DNA of 64,000 nucleotides from Nocardia sp. CC227C (lineage in GTDB: Bacteria; Actinomycetota; Actinomycetes; Mycobacteriales; Mycobacteriaceae). Below are positions 36,235-45,355 of this stretch, piece by piece. Both the position numbers and the translations under genes were made by a program. The stretch's first letter is position 1. Every line of letters begins with the position of its first letter. The notes beneath the pieces were generated by a model. It was not told the origin of the DNA. It saw only the letters and a list, made by a program, of their open reading frames with translations, and did no database searches. The stretch is from NCBI RefSeq assembly GCF_030767025.1, contig NZ_JASITE010000023.1:1-64000 (forward strand), given 5' to 3'.

Positions 36235-36477
36235 ATGCGGCTGCGCGCGGAATTCACCACCGAACCCTTCCACGGCGAGGGGCAGCCGCCGCCGCACGCC
36301 ACCGAAACGCTCGACGTTCTCCAGAACGCCGGTCTGGCGTGTGAATTCGGCCCGCTGGGCACCGCGGTATCGGGTTCCGGCGATATCCTGCTGCCCGCGT
36401 TGCGGGAGATGCTCGCCGCCGCCTTCGCGCACGGTGCCACCCGGGTGACCTTGCAGGTCGAGCGGGTCGATGAGTAG
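36235..36477 (+). CDS. Thiamine-binding-like (YkoF/MTH1187, DUF77) protein
   Basis: 80 residues, ferredoxin-like: MRLRAEFTTEPFHGEG..., HATETLDVLQNAGLACEFGPLGTAVSGSGD..., LREMLAAAFAHGATRVTLQVERVD. The pattern of a degenerate beta-alpha-beta repeat with SGSGD fits the DUF77/thiamine-binding family (PF01910). Its ligand here is unknown. It is divergent from iclR, and its stop overlaps the ATG of the HTH gene by 8 bp, so the two are probably functionally paired. Confidence 0.65.
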   Translation: MRLRAEFTTEPFHGEGQPPPHATETLDVLQNAGLACEFGPLGTAVSGSGDILLPALREMLAAAFAHGATRVTLQVERVDE

Positions 36478-36859
36478 GCGCGCGACGCTGGACACCGGCC
36501 ATCCGGTGCTGGTGACGGTGGCCCCGCTGCTGGAGCGGGTGGGCGCGACCCTGGTTCCGCCGGAGGAATGCGCCCCCGACGATGTCCCGCTGGTCTGGGA
36601 GGGTGCGACCCTCGCCGGGGTGCGGCTGCCCGCTCCGGGGGCCGAGACCGATCAGGGTATCGACCGGCTGCTCAGTGATGTCGCGGCCGAATTCGGCTGT
36701 CGGCTGGCCGATCTGCCGCGTGACGAGAAGCAGCGGGCGGTGCGGCTGCTGGAGGAGCGGGGCGCGTTCAGCTACCGCAAGTCCGCCGAGAAGGTGGCCG
36801 AGGCGCTGGGGGTCACCCGGTTCACCGTCTACAACTACCTCAACCGCACTCGGTCCTGA
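36470..36859 (+). CDS. HTH protein with YheO-like C-terminal DNA-binding domain
   Basis: 129 residues. The N-terminal part is Pro-rich (HPVLVTVAPLLERVGATLVPPEECAPDD). The C-terminal ~65 residues are a helix-turn-helix of the HTH_22/YheO type: AVRLLEERGAFSYRKSAEKVAEALGVTRFTVYNYLNRTR. It is a likely transcription factor, and PAS-containing YheO relatives sense small ligands. Translation is coupled to the thiamine-binding-like gene, suggesting that protein supplies the ligand sensor. It lies upstream of the second uricolytic cassette. Confidence 0.75.
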   Translation: MSRRATLDTGHPVLVTVAPLLERVGATLVPPEECAPDDVPLVWEGATLAGVRLPAPGAETDQGIDRLLSDVAAEFGCRLADLPRDEKQRAVRLLEERGAFSYRKSAEKVAEALGVTRFTVYNYLNRTRS

Positions 36860-36883
36860 GCCGCTCTTTCCGGTAGTAGCGCT

Positions 36884-36910
36884 GAATCCCGCTGTACAGC
36901 AGCGGGATTC
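36884..36910 (+). terminator. Intrinsic terminator after the HTH gene
   Basis: GAATCCCGCTG and CAGCGGGATTC form a perfect 11-bp stem around TACAG, followed shortly by TTT. It separates the HTH gene from the second uricolytic operon. Confidence 0.75.
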
Positions 36911-36975
36911 GCTGTTTCCGGGGGTGTGATACCGGTGTCGCGCGCACACTGTCCCCACGGAACTTCAACAAACTG

Positions 36976-37030
36976 TTGACGACAGCACGTGACCTGTGCC
37001 ACTATTTCGTTAGTCGGAATTCAATTTCCG
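36976..37030 (+). promoter_or_regulatory. Promoter with inverted repeat upstream of the second uricolytic cassette
   Basis: A TTGACG -35 (36976-36981) is followed at about 17-18 bp by CACTAT-like sequence. CGGAA-N6-TTCCG (37015-37030) lies immediately downstream, where a repressor would block initiation. IclR-family operators are often of this pentamer inverted-repeat type. Confidence 0.45.
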
Positions 37031-37051
37031 CGATACGAGAAAGTGCAGCTC

Positions 37052-37552
37052 ATGGTCGTTCTCGACGAGTTCAACAGTATGGAGGCCGCCTGGCTGCGCC
37101 CGGCCCTGCTCGACTGCTGCGATGTGCCCGAATGGGCCGACGCGCTGCTCGACGCCCGGCCCTACCCGGATCTCGACAGCCTGCTGGGTACCGCCGAACA
37201 ACTGGCCGCAGCGCTGCGCCCCGAGGCGGTGGAACGCGCGCTCGCCGCCCATCCCCGCATCGGTGAGAGCGCCCCGGGGCCCGGTCGCGGCGCTGCCTGG
37301 TCGCGCGAGGAGCAGTCCCGCATCGACGCCGACGTGGAGACCGCCGCCGCCCTGCATTCGGCGAACCGGCTGTACGAGAAGCGCTTCGGTCGCGTCTTCC
37401 TCATCTGCGCCACCGGCCTGACCAGCTCCGAGGTGCTCGCCGCCCTGCTGCTGCGCTTGGGCAACGACCCCGAGACCGAGGCGGCGGTGGTGGCGGTGGA
37501 ACTGCGCAAGATCGCGCTGCTGCGGCTGCGCCGCGTCGTGGTGCCCGCATGA
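37052..37552 (+). CDS. uraD: OHCU decarboxylase, copy 2
   Basis: 166 residues. The catalytic AAHPRIGE, WSREEQ and YEKRFGRVFLICATGLTSSEVLAALLLRLGN are retained. The loop after the catalytic His is shorter than in copy 1 and Pro/Gly-rich. Sequence divergence from copy 1 is extensive, so this is an ancient paralogue or an acquired homologue, not a recent duplicate. ATG 37052 is preferred over an ATG 21 codons upstream that lies in the promoter. Confidence 0.93.
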   Translation: MVVLDEFNSMEAAWLRPALLDCCDVPEWADALLDARPYPDLDSLLGTAEQLAAALRPEAVERALAAHPRIGESAPGPGRGAAWSREEQSRIDADVETAAALHSANRLYEKRFGRVFLICATGLTSSEVLAALLLRLGNDPETEAAVVAVELRKIALLRLRRVVVPA

Positions 37553-37881
37553 GCGCCGTCACCACCCACGTCCTCGACACCGCCCTGGGCCGCCCGGCCG
37601 TCGGCGTACCGGTGCGGCTGGAACGCGTCGACGGCGATACCCCCGAGGTACTGGCCATCGCGGTCACCGACGCCGACGGGCGCATTCGCGACTTCGGCCT
37701 CGACCGGCTGGACCCCGGCGGTTACCGCCTGGTCTTCGGTGTCGCCTACTACGCCGCGACCACCGGGCAGGACTACTTCCTCTCCGCCGTCGACATCACC
37801 TTCACCCCCACCGACAGCGGCCACCACCATGTCCCGCTGCTGCTGAGCCCCTTCGCCTGTTCCGTCTACAGAGGGAGTTGA
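37549..37881 (+). CDS. uraH: 5-hydroxyisourate hydrolase, copy 2
   Basis: 110 residues. THVLDTALGRPAVGVPV at the start, HHHVPLLLSPFACSVYRGS at the end: the transthyretin-like fold with its YRGS signature. It is longer than copy 1 because of an insertion around residues 70-80 (YYAATTGQDYFLS). The ATG overlaps the uraD2 stop as ATGA. Confidence 0.95.
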   Translation: MSAVTTHVLDTALGRPAVGVPVRLERVDGDTPEVLAIAVTDADGRIRDFGLDRLDPGGYRLVFGVAYYAATTGQDYFLSAVDITFTPTDSGHHHVPLLLSPFACSVYRGS

Positions 37882-37886
37882 TCACC

Positions 37887-38792
37887 GTGGCCATTCAGCT
37901 GGGCCCCAACCAATACGGGAAGGCCGAGAACCGGATCGTGCGCGTCTACCGCGACACCGACCGGCACCGGATCCGGGACCTCAACGTCTCCACCTCGCTG
38001 CGGGGCAGGTTCGACGATGCGCACATCACCGGCGACCAGAAGGATGTGCTGCCCACCGACACCCAGAAGAACACCGCCTTCGCCTTCGCCAAGGAGAAGG
38101 GCGTGGAGGCCGTCGAGGATTTCGCGCTGGTGCTGGCCGACCACTTCATCTCCCGCACCCCCGGCGCGGACGGGGCGCGCATCGAGATCGAGGAATACGC
38201 CTGGGATCGCATTCCGGTCGACGGCGCGGGACACGACCACTCCTTCGTCCGGGGCAGCTCGGAGGTGCGCACCACGGTGGTGAACATGGACGGCTACGGG
38301 CCGGACCGCCGCGCCCACGTGGTCTCCGGCCTGCGCGATCTGGTGCTTCTCAAGTCCACCGGGTCGGAGTTCCACGGCTTCTTCGAGGACAAGTACACCA
38401 CCCTGCGGCCCACCGAGGACCGTGTCATGGCCACCTCGCTGGTGGCCCGGTGGCGCTACGACCATCTGGACGTGAACTGGGACAAATCCTTCGACGCCAT
38501 CCGCTCGATCCTGCTGCGGCAGTTCGCCGCGGTGCACTCGCTGGCCTTGCAGCAGACCCTCTACAGCATGGGACGCGCTGTGCTGGAGCAGCTTCCGGAG
38601 GTCGCCGAGATCAAGTTCTCCGCGCCCAACAAGCACCACTTCCTGGTGGACCTGAGCCCGTTCCACGTGGAGAACCCCGGTGAGGTCTTCATCGCCGCCG
38701 ACCGCCCGTACGGACTGATCGAGGCGAGCGTGCACCGCGACGACGCCTCCGACCCCGGGGCGGCGTGGTTCGCCGTACCCGGATTCTGTTGA
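37887..38792 (+). CDS. pucL: Urate oxidase, copy 2
   Basis: 301 residues. AIQLGPNQYGKAENRIVRVYR, VLPTDTQKNTAFAFAKEKG, STGSEFHGFFEDKYTTLRP and APNKHHFLVDLSPFHVENPG show an intact uricase. I prefer GTG 37887 with GGGAG 9 nt upstream over the TTG at 37878. It ends GFC instead of the usual charged C-terminus. A second complete uricase within 6 kb of the first is unusual; both look catalytically competent. Confidence 0.95.
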   Translation: MAIQLGPNQYGKAENRIVRVYRDTDRHRIRDLNVSTSLRGRFDDAHITGDQKDVLPTDTQKNTAFAFAKEKGVEAVEDFALVLADHFISRTPGADGARIEIEEYAWDRIPVDGAGHDHSFVRGSSEVRTTVVNMDGYGPDRRAHVVSGLRDLVLLKSTGSEFHGFFEDKYTTLRPTEDRVMATSLVARWRYDHLDVNWDKSFDAIRSILLRQFAAVHSLALQQTLYSMGRAVLEQLPEVAEIKFSAPNKHHFLVDLSPFHVENPGEVFIAADRPYGLIEASVHRDDASDPGAAWFAVPGFC

Positions 38793-38807
38793 GGGAGTGA
38801 AGCTTCC

Positions 38808-40205
38808 GTGAAACTCTTCGACAAGAACCGGACCCCGGGCCCGGAAGACGAGACCTATCCGCCGCTGACCACCCTCGCCTACGGCACCCAGCACATTCTG
38901 ACCATGTACGGCGGGGTCATCGCGCCGCCGCTCATCGTGGGCGGTGCGGCGGGACTGTCGGCGGGGGAGATGGCCCTGCTGGTCACCGCGGGCCTGTTCG
39001 TCTCCGGGTTGGCCACCATGCTCCAGGCGCTGGGCATCGGTCCGGTCGGCAGCAGACTGCCCATCGTGCAGGGCGTGTCGTTCGTGAGCGTCTCCACCAT
39101 GGTGGCCATCTCCGAAAGCGGCGGCCTGAGCTCGGTCTACGGCTCCATCATCGTGGCCGGTGTGATCGGCCTGGTGCTGTCGTCGGTCTTCGCGCATCTG
39201 GTGCGGCTGTTCCCGGCGGTGGTGACCGGCACCATCATCACGGTGATCGGGCTGTCCCTGCTGCCGGTCGCGCTGGGCTGGGCCATGGGCGGCGATCCGG
39301 CGCAGCCCGATTACGGGTCCATGGCCAATATCGGCTTCGCGGGTTTGACGCTGCTGGTGATCCTGGTGATCAGCCGGGTCTTCCAGGGCGCGATATCCCG
39401 GCTGTCGATCCTCATCGGACTGGTACTGGGCACCGTGGTGGCCGTGGTGCTGGGCCGCGCCGACTTCTCCGACGTCGGCGACAGCCCGCTGGTGGCGCTG
39501 CCACCGCTGTTCCCGTTCGGTCCACCGACCTTCGAGGTCGGGGCCATCGTCGCGATGACCATCGTGATCCTGGTGATCATGACCGAGGCGACCGCGGACA
39601 TCCTGGCGATCGGCGAGATCGTGGAGACCGAGGTCGACACCAAGCGGGTGGCGGCCGGCCTGCGCGCCGATATGGCGTCCTCGGCCTTCGCGCCGCTGTT
39701 CGGCACCTTTCCGTGCAGCGCGTTCGCGCAGAACGTGGGGCTGGTGGCGCTCACCGGCATCAAGAGCCGGTTCGTCGTGGCCACCGGTGGCCTGGTGCTG
39801 ATGCTGCTCGGCCTGGTGCCCGTCATCGGTGCGGTGGTGGCCGCCATCCCGGATCCGGTACTCGGCGGGGCGGCGGTGGTGTTGTTCGGATCGGTTGCGG
39901 CCAGCGGCATCCGGATGCTGGCCCGGGTCCGGTACGAGGACAACCTGAATATGGTGATCGTGGCCGTCTCGATCGCCTTCGGGGTCATACCCATTGCGGC
40001 CCCGACATTCTGGGACGCGTTCCCGGAATGGCTGGGCGTCGTGATGCACTCCGGTATCAGCGCGACCGCCATTGTCGCCGTACTGCTCAACCTCCTGTTC
40101 AACGAGGTGACCATCGGCAATCGCTCGGGCGCGTCCGTGTTCACCGCGGCCGCCGACGAACGCGACGGGTTCGGCGAACGAATCGACGACGACATCCGGG
40201 ACTGA
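38808..40205 (+). CDS. NCS2 urate/xanthine permease
   Basis: 465 residues with about 12-14 membrane helices. The NCS2 signature is QNVGLVALTGIKSR, and LAYGTQHILTMYGGVIAPPLIV in helix 1 fits the UraA/PbuX/UacT branch (COG2233). Position after uricase 2 indicates a urate or xanthine proton symporter. It starts at GTG 38808, 15 bp after the uricase stop with GGGAG 10 nt upstream, so it belongs to the second operon. Confidence 0.93.
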   Translation: MKLFDKNRTPGPEDETYPPLTTLAYGTQHILTMYGGVIAPPLIVGGAAGLSAGEMALLVTAGLFVSGLATMLQALGIGPVGSRLPIVQGVSFVSVSTMVAISESGGLSSVYGSIIVAGVIGLVLSSVFAHLVRLFPAVVTGTIITVIGLSLLPVALGWAMGGDPAQPDYGSMANIGFAGLTLLVILVISRVFQGAISRLSILIGLVLGTVVAVVLGRADFSDVGDSPLVALPPLFPFGPPTFEVGAIVAMTIVILVIMTEATADILAIGEIVETEVDTKRVAAGLRADMASSAFAPLFGTFPCSAFAQNVGLVALTGIKSRFVVATGGLVLMLLGLVPVIGAVVAAIPDPVLGGAAVVLFGSVAASGIRMLARVRYEDNLNMVIVAVSIAFGVIPIAAPTFWDAFPEWLGVVMHSGISATAIVAVLLNLLFNEVTIGNRSGASVFTAAADERDGFGERIDDDIRD

Positions 40206-40330
40206 ACGCCCGGCTGGACGAATCTACGAAAACAGCCCCGATTCGATTCGGATGTTTGGTGCTCATCGGCCTATCGCGGGCGGTGTGACTCCCGACATAC
40301 TTTCGTTCATCGGGGGAGGAAGGAATTGCG

Positions 40331-40711
40331 ATGCCTCTCATTTTCCTGAATGGCGGAGCCATGCGTGGTGGACCGCTCAACCATCTGCTCGCGGGCGCTC
40401 CGTTCGCGGGTGAGGTGAAAACCGCTCCGCACTACCGGTTCTATTCGGTCGGCGACCGGTTCCCGGGCCTGCATCCCGTTTCCGACGGGGGCACCCCGAT
40501 TGTCGGGGAATTGTTCGACGTATCGATGGACGTGCTGCGCACCAGCCTGCTTCCGGCGGAGCCGCCGGAACTCGAACTCGGTGTGATCGAACTGGAGGAC
40601 GGCCGCTCGGTGCTGTCCATGGTCCTGCGCCGCCCGCCCGTTTCCTATCCGCAGCTGATCGACATCACCGAATTCGGCAGCTGGACGACTTACCGCGAGG
40701 GAAAGAAATGA
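40331..40711 (+). CDS. Allophanate-hydrolase C-terminal-like (GGCT-fold) protein
   Basis: 126 residues. MPLIFLNGGAMRGGPLNHLLAGAPFAGEVKTAPHYRFYSVGDRFPGL is the opening of the AtzF C-terminal / gamma-glutamylcyclotransferase-like fold, and ITEFGSWTTYREGK closes it. Such stand-alone domains are found near hydroxypyruvate isomerase and gcl in actinobacteria, but their activity is undefined; allophanate hydrolysis needs an amidase domain that is absent. It has a strong GGAGGAAGG ribosome site and begins the glyoxylate operon; its stop overlaps hyi as ATGA. Confidence 0.75.
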   Translation: MPLIFLNGGAMRGGPLNHLLAGAPFAGEVKTAPHYRFYSVGDRFPGLHPVSDGGTPIVGELFDVSMDVLRTSLLPAEPPELELGVIELEDGRSVLSMVLRRPPVSYPQLIDITEFGSWTTYREGKK

Positions 40712-41505
40712 AATACGGACCCGGAGGGTCGCCCCGGAAATTCGACGTCAACTGTTCGATTCTCTTCACCGACCTGCCACTGCTGGAACGGCCCGCGGCG
40801 GCCAAGGCGGCCGGATTCGACGGCGTCGAATTCTGGTGGCCGTTCGGTGCGGATCCGACGCCGGGCGACAAGGAAGTCGACGCCTTCGTGCGCGCCATCG
40901 GCGACGCCGGGGTGGAATTGGTCGGCCTGAACTTCATCGACCTCATTCCCGCGGGCCGGGGGCTGGTCTCGGTGTCGGGGGAGGAGACCCGATTCCGCGA
41001 CAATATCGAGGTCGCCGTCGGCATCGCCGAGCGCACCGGCTGCAAGGCATTGAACGCCCTGTACGGCAATCGGATTCCCGGTGAGGACGCCGACAAGCAG
41101 GACGAGCTGGCCCTGGAGAACCTCGGCCTGGCCGCCCGCGCCGCCCAGCGCATCGGGGCGACCGTACTGCTCGAGGCGCTCAACTCCTATGAGTCGCAGT
41201 CGTATCCGATCGTCTCCGCGGCGCAGGCCGTGCGGGTCATCGAACAGGTCGGCGAGACCAATGTGCGCTTCCTCTGCGACCTCTACCACCTGGCCCGCAT
41301 GGGCGAGAACCTGACCTCCGTCATCGACACCTGGGCCCGCTACATCGGCCACGTGCAGATCGCCGATTCGCCGGGTCGCGGACGGCCCGGCAGCGGCGTG
41401 CTCGACTTCGACGCGCTGTTCGCCGCCCTGGACGCCAGCGGCTACGACGGCTGGATCGGCCTGGAATACAAAGACCCCGAACTGGATTGGGAGTGGATCA
41501 AGTGA
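40708..41505 (+). CDS. hyi: Hydroxypyruvate isomerase
   Basis: 265 residues, AP-endonuclease-2/xylose-isomerase-like TIM barrel. [35 protein letters not shown] opens the fold. [54 protein letters not shown] are family motifs. It interconverts hydroxypyruvate and tartronate semialdehyde downstream of glyoxylate carboligase. The ATG overlaps the previous stop (ATGA) and its own stop overlaps garR (GTGA). Confidence 0.95.
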   Translation: MKYGPGGSPRKFDVNCSILFTDLPLLERPAAAKAAGFDGVEFWWPFGADPTPGDKEVDAFVRAIGDAGVELVGLNFIDLIPAGRGLVSVSGEETRFRDNIEVAVGIAERTGCKALNALYGNRIPGEDADKQDELALENLGLAARAAQRIGATVLLEALNSYESQSYPIVSAAQAVRVIEQVGETNVRFLCDLYHLARMGENLTSVIDTWARYIGHVQIADSPGRGRPGSGVLDFDALFAALDASGYDGWIGLEYKDPELDWEWIK

Positions 41506-42377
41506 GCAAGATCGGATTCGTCGGACTGGGCATCATGGGCGGCCCGATGGCCGGACACCTGGTGAAGGCCGGTCACGACGTCACCGTCTACGACGTCAAC
41601 TCCACCGCCATCGACAAGCTGACCACCGTCGGCGCGACCGGCGGCGGCGACATCGCGGAGACGGTGCGCGACAAGGACATCGTCATCACCATGCTGCCGC
41701 AGGACGAGCATGTGGAGGCGGTGTTCACCGAGGTGCTGGCGCACGCCGCCGAGGGCACCCTCTACATCGACTTCTCCACCATCACCCCGCGCACCGCCGA
41801 GTGGACCTACACCGAGGGCGCCAAGCGCGGGCTGCGGGTGCTCGACGCCCCGGTCTCCGGCGGCGAGCCCGGCGCGGTGAACGCCACGCTGTCCATCATG
41901 GTCGGCGGCAGCGAGGACGACTTCGCCACCGCCACACCGATCTTCGAGACCGTGGGCAAGACCTTCGAGCTGGTCGGCCCCAATGGGTCCGGTCAGGTCG
42001 TGAAGGCGGCCAACCAGCTGGTGGTGGGCGGCACCTACGCCCTGATCGCCGAGGCCATCCTGCTCATGGAGTCCCTGGGCGCGAACGCCGAGAAGGGCCT
42101 CGACGTGCTCGCGGGCGGGCTGGCGGGCAGCCGCATTCTCGAACTCAAGCGCAAGACCATGCTGGAGCGCAGCTTCCAGCCCGGCTTCCGCATCGACCTG
42201 CACCACAAGGATATGGGCATCATCCTGGCCGCCGCCCGCCAGGCCGAGGTGCCGATCCCGCTGGGCGCGCAGACCGCGCAGCTCATCGCCGCCGCCCGCG
42301 CCATGGGCCACGGCTCCCTGGACCACTCGGCCCTGCTGCTGGTGGCCGAGGCGCTGGCCGGAAAGGGGCGGGCGTGA
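41502..42377 (+). CDS. garR: Tartronate semialdehyde reductase (2-hydroxy-3-oxopropionate reductase)
   Basis: 291 residues. Rossmann motif [20 protein letters not shown] at the start, substrate loop [11 protein letters not shown], and the catalytic Lys region [12 protein letters not shown]. It reduces tartronate semialdehyde to D-glycerate with NAD(P)H. The GTG at 41502 overlaps the hyi stop; the open frame begins five codons earlier. Coupled to gcl by a GTGA overlap. Confidence 0.94.
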   Translation: MSKIGFVGLGIMGGPMAGHLVKAGHDVTVYDVNSTAIDKLTTVGATGGGDIAETVRDKDIVITMLPQDEHVEAVFTEVLAHAAEGTLYIDFSTITPRTAEWTYTEGAKRGLRVLDAPVSGGEPGAVNATLSIMVGGSEDDFATATPIFETVGKTFELVGPNGSGQVVKAANQLVVGGTYALIAEAILLMESLGANAEKGLDVLAGGLAGSRILELKRKTMLERSFQPGFRIDLHHKDMGIILAAARQAEVPIPLGAQTAQLIAAARAMGHGSLDHSALLLVAEALAGKGRA

Positions 42378-44173
42378 CACGGATGCGCACCGTGGACGCG
42401 GCCGTCCTGATCCTGGAGAAGGAAGGCGCGACACAGGCTTTCGGGCTGCCCGGCGCGGCCATCAATCCCTTCTACAGCGCCATGCGGGCGCACGGCGGCA
42501 TCCGCCACGTGCTCGCCCGGCACGTGGAGGCGGCCTCGCACATGGCCGAGGGCTACACCCGCGCCCGGGCCGGGAACATCGGCATCTGCGTCGGCACCTC
42601 CGGCCCGGCCGGAACCGATATGATCACCGGACTGTATTCCGCCAGTGCGGATTCCATTCCGATCCTGTGCATCACCGGCCAGGCTCCGGTGGCGAAGCTG
42701 CACAAGGAGGACTTCCAGGCTGTCGATATCGCCTCGATCGCCGCTCCGGTGTGCAAGTGGGCGGTGACGGTGCTGGAGCCCGCGCAGGTGCCCGGCTCCT
42801 TGCAGAAGGCGTTCGCACTCATGCGTTCCGGGCGGCCCGGCCCGGTGCTCATCGACCTGCCCCTCGATGTGCAGCTGGCCGAGATCGAATTCGACATCGA
42901 CACCTACGAGCCGCTGGCGGTGCACCATCCCACCGCCACCCGGGCGCAGGCGGAGAAGGCACTCACCATGCTGGCCGCCGCCGAGAAGCCGCTGCTGGTG
43001 GCGGGCGGCGGCGTGGTCAACGCCGACGCCGCCGAGCTGCTCGTCGAATTCGCCGAGCTGACCGGCGTTCCCGTGGTGCCGACGCTGATGGGCTGGGGCA
43101 CCATCCCCGACGACCATCCGCTGCACGCGGGCATGGTGGGCTTGCAGACCTCGCACCGCTACGCCAATGCCACGCTGCTGGAATCGGATTTCGTGCTGGG
43201 CATCGGCAACCGGTGGGCCAACCGTCACACCGGCGGCGTCGAAACCTACACGCGTGGACGCACATTCGTGCATGTCGATATCGAGCCGACGCAGATCGGA
43301 CGGGTGTTCGCCCCCGACTACGGCATCGTCTCCGACGCCGGGGCCGCGCTGACGGTGTTCCTGGAGGTGGCGCGGGAGATGGCCGCCGACGGGCGGCTGC
43401 CGGACCGGTCGAACTGGGCCGCGCAGTGCCGCGAGCGCAAGCGCACCCTGCTGCGCAAGACGCACTTCGACGCGGTGCCGATCAAACCGCAGCGGGTGTA
43501 CCAGGAGATGAACCGGGCCTTCGGGTCGGATGTCCGCTACGTCACCACCATCGGCCTGTCGCAGATCCAGGCGGCGCAGCTGCTGCACGTGTACAAGCCG
43601 CGGCACTGGATCAACGCGGGCCAGGCCGGACCGCTGGGCTGGACCCTGCCCGCCGCGCTCGGGGTGGCCACCGCCGACCCGGACACCCCGGTGGTCGCAT
43701 TGTCGGGTGACTACGACTTCCAGTTCCTCATCGAGGAATTGGCGGTCGGCGCGCAGTTCAACATCCCGTACATCCACGTGGTGGTGAACAACTCCTACCT
43801 CGGTCTGATCCGGCAGGCACAGCGGCAGTTCGATATGGACTACTACGTGCAACTGTCGTTCGACAACATCAACAGCCCCGAGGTGGGCGGCTACGGCGTC
43901 GATCACCTGAAGGTGGCGGAGGGGCTGGGCTGCAAGGCCATTCGCGTCTCCGAACCCGACCGCATCGGGCAGGCGCTCGAGGACGCCAAGAAGCTGATGG
44001 CCGAGCACCGGGTGCCGGTCCTGGTGGAGGTCATCCTCGAACGCATCACCAATGTGTCGATGGGCCTCGAGATCGACAGCATCAACGAGTTCGAGGAGCT
44101 GGCCGGCTCGATGGATGACGCGCCCACCTCCATCGCCGCCCTGGAGTACGAAGCGAGCGGGAGCACGGTGTGA
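42374..44173 (+). CDS. gcl: Glyoxylate carboligase
   Basis: 599 residues, ThDP-dependent acetolactate-synthase fold. Position 51 is Val in [13 protein letters not shown] where most ThDP enzymes have the catalytic Glu. That Glu-to-Val substitution is the hallmark of glyoxylate carboligase, so assignment is firm. GTG 42374 overlaps garR; ATG 42383 is possible. It condenses two glyoxylates to tartronate semialdehyde and CO2, channelling purine-derived glyoxylate to central metabolism. Confidence 0.97.
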   Translation: MTRMRTVDAAVLILEKEGATQAFGLPGAAINPFYSAMRAHGGIRHVLARHVEAASHMAEGYTRARAGNIGICVGTSGPAGTDMITGLYSASADSIPILCITGQAPVAKLHKEDFQAVDIASIAAPVCKWAVTVLEPAQVPGSLQKAFALMRSGRPGPVLIDLPLDVQLAEIEFDIDTYEPLAVHHPTATRAQAEKALTMLAAAEKPLLVAGGGVVNADAAELLVEFAELTGVPVVPTLMGWGTIPDDHPLHAGMVGLQTSHRYANATLLESDFVLGIGNRWANRHTGGVETYTRGRTFVHVDIEPTQIGRVFAPDYGIVSDAGAALTVFLEVAREMAADGRLPDRSNWAAQCRERKRTLLRKTHFDAVPIKPQRVYQEMNRAFGSDVRYVTTIGLSQIQAAQLLHVYKPRHWINAGQAGPLGWTLPAALGVATADPDTPVVALSGDYDFQFLIEELAVGAQFNIPYIHVVVNNSYLGLIRQAQRQFDMDYYVQLSFDNINSPEVGGYGVDHLKVAEGLGCKAIRVSEPDRIGQALEDAKKLMAEHRVPVLVEVILERITNVSMGLEIDSINEFEELAGSMDDAPTSIAALEYEASGSTV

Positions 44174-44217
44174 TCCAACCGCGCGGTGGGGTGAGGAAAG
44201 GATGGCAGGAGGGCCAC

Positions 44218-45348
44218 GTGCTGCTGGCCCCCGACAAGTTCAAGGGGTCGCTGACCGCCCCGCAGGTCGCCGCGCACATCGCGGCCGGGCTCCGGCGCGT
44301 GCGCCCGGAGGTCCCGGTGGTGAGCGCGCCGGTGGCCGACGGCGGTGACGGCACCGTGGACGCCATGGTGGCCGCGGGTTTCGCCCGTCTGCAGACGGGT
44401 GTCACCGGGCCGGTCGGAGATCAAGTGGCCGCCTCGTTCGCGATGAGGGGCGAGACGGCCGTGGTGGAACTCGCCGAGGCGTCCGGGCTGCGGCGGCTCC
44501 CCGACCGGCCCACCGCCACCACCAGCCTCACCGCCACCAGCGCGGGCACCGGTGAACTCATGCGCATCGCCGCCGAACGCGGCGCGCGGCGCATCGTGCT
44601 CGGCCTCGGCGGCAGCGCCTGCACCGACGGCGGCGCGGGCATGCTCACCGCCCTGGGGGCCCGGCTGCTCGACGAGGACGGGCAGCCGGTGCCGCCGGGT
44701 GGCGCGGGGCTGCTGCGACTGGCGCGCATCGACATCTCGGACATGATCCGGGTGCCGGTGGTCGTCGCCTCCGACGTGGACAATCCACTGCTCGGGCCGC
44801 GCGGCGCCGCCGAGGTGTACGGGCCGCAGAAGGGTGCGGGCCCGGAGGAAGTAGCCCAGCTGGCCGCCGGATTGGCGCGGCTGGCCGAAATCGTCCGTCG
44901 CGATGTTGGCGTCAACGCGGCGGAGCGCCCGGGAGCGGGCGCAGCGGGCGGCGTGGGTTTCACGGCCCTCGCCGCCCTCGGCGCCACCCTGCGTCCCGGG
45001 ATCGAGATCATGTTGGAGCAGTTGGATTTCGACGCGCTGCTCGCGGGTGCGCGGCTGGTGATCACCGGCGAGGGCTCGCTGGACGAGCAGACCCTGCACG
45101 GCAAGGCCCCCATGGGGGTGGCGCGCGCCGCCGCCCGCGCCGAAGTGCCGGTGGTGGCGGTGTCCGGCCAGCGGCTGGTGTCCCGGGAACGGTTGCGCCA
45201 CCACGGATTCGAGGATGCCTTCGCACTCACCGATATCGAGTCCGATCCGCAGGTCTGCATGACGCGGGCTGGCGCACTGCTGGAGCGGTTGGCCGCCCGG
45301 ATCGCCGAAGCCCGCTTGGAGCGCCCGCTGACCCGAAACCATCTGTAG
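44218..45348 (+). CDS. Glycerate kinase
   Basis: 376 residues. VLLAPDKFKGSLTAPQVAAHIAAGLRR and GGSACTDGGAGMLTALGARLLD, DVDNPLLGPRGAAEVYGPQKGA are classical GarK/GlxK motifs. It phosphorylates D-glycerate to 2- or 3-phosphoglycerate. An open frame runs 16 codons upstream to overlap gcl, but AGGAGG sits exactly 5 nt before GTG 44218, which I choose. It ends the enzymatic route from glyoxylate to glycolysis. Confidence 0.94.
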   Translation: MLLAPDKFKGSLTAPQVAAHIAAGLRRVRPEVPVVSAPVADGGDGTVDAMVAAGFARLQTGVTGPVGDQVAASFAMRGETAVVELAEASGLRRLPDRPTATTSLTATSAGTGELMRIAAERGARRIVLGLGGSACTDGGAGMLTALGARLLDEDGQPVPPGGAGLLRLARIDISDMIRVPVVVASDVDNPLLGPRGAAEVYGPQKGAGPEEVAQLAAGLARLAEIVRRDVGVNAAERPGAGAAGGVGFTALAALGATLRPGIEIMLEQLDFDALLAGARLVITGEGSLDEQTLHGKAPMGVARAAARAEVPVVAVSGQRLVSRERLRHHGFEDAFALTDIESDPQVCMTRAGALLERLAARIAEARLERPLTRNHL

Positions 45349-45355
45349 GAGAAAC

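Noticed and set aside
37878-37886. TTG at 37878 as the uricase-2 start
   Set aside because: It would leave no space to the Shine-Dalgarno (GGGAG is adjacent). GTG 37887 has proper spacing and gives the conserved N-terminus.
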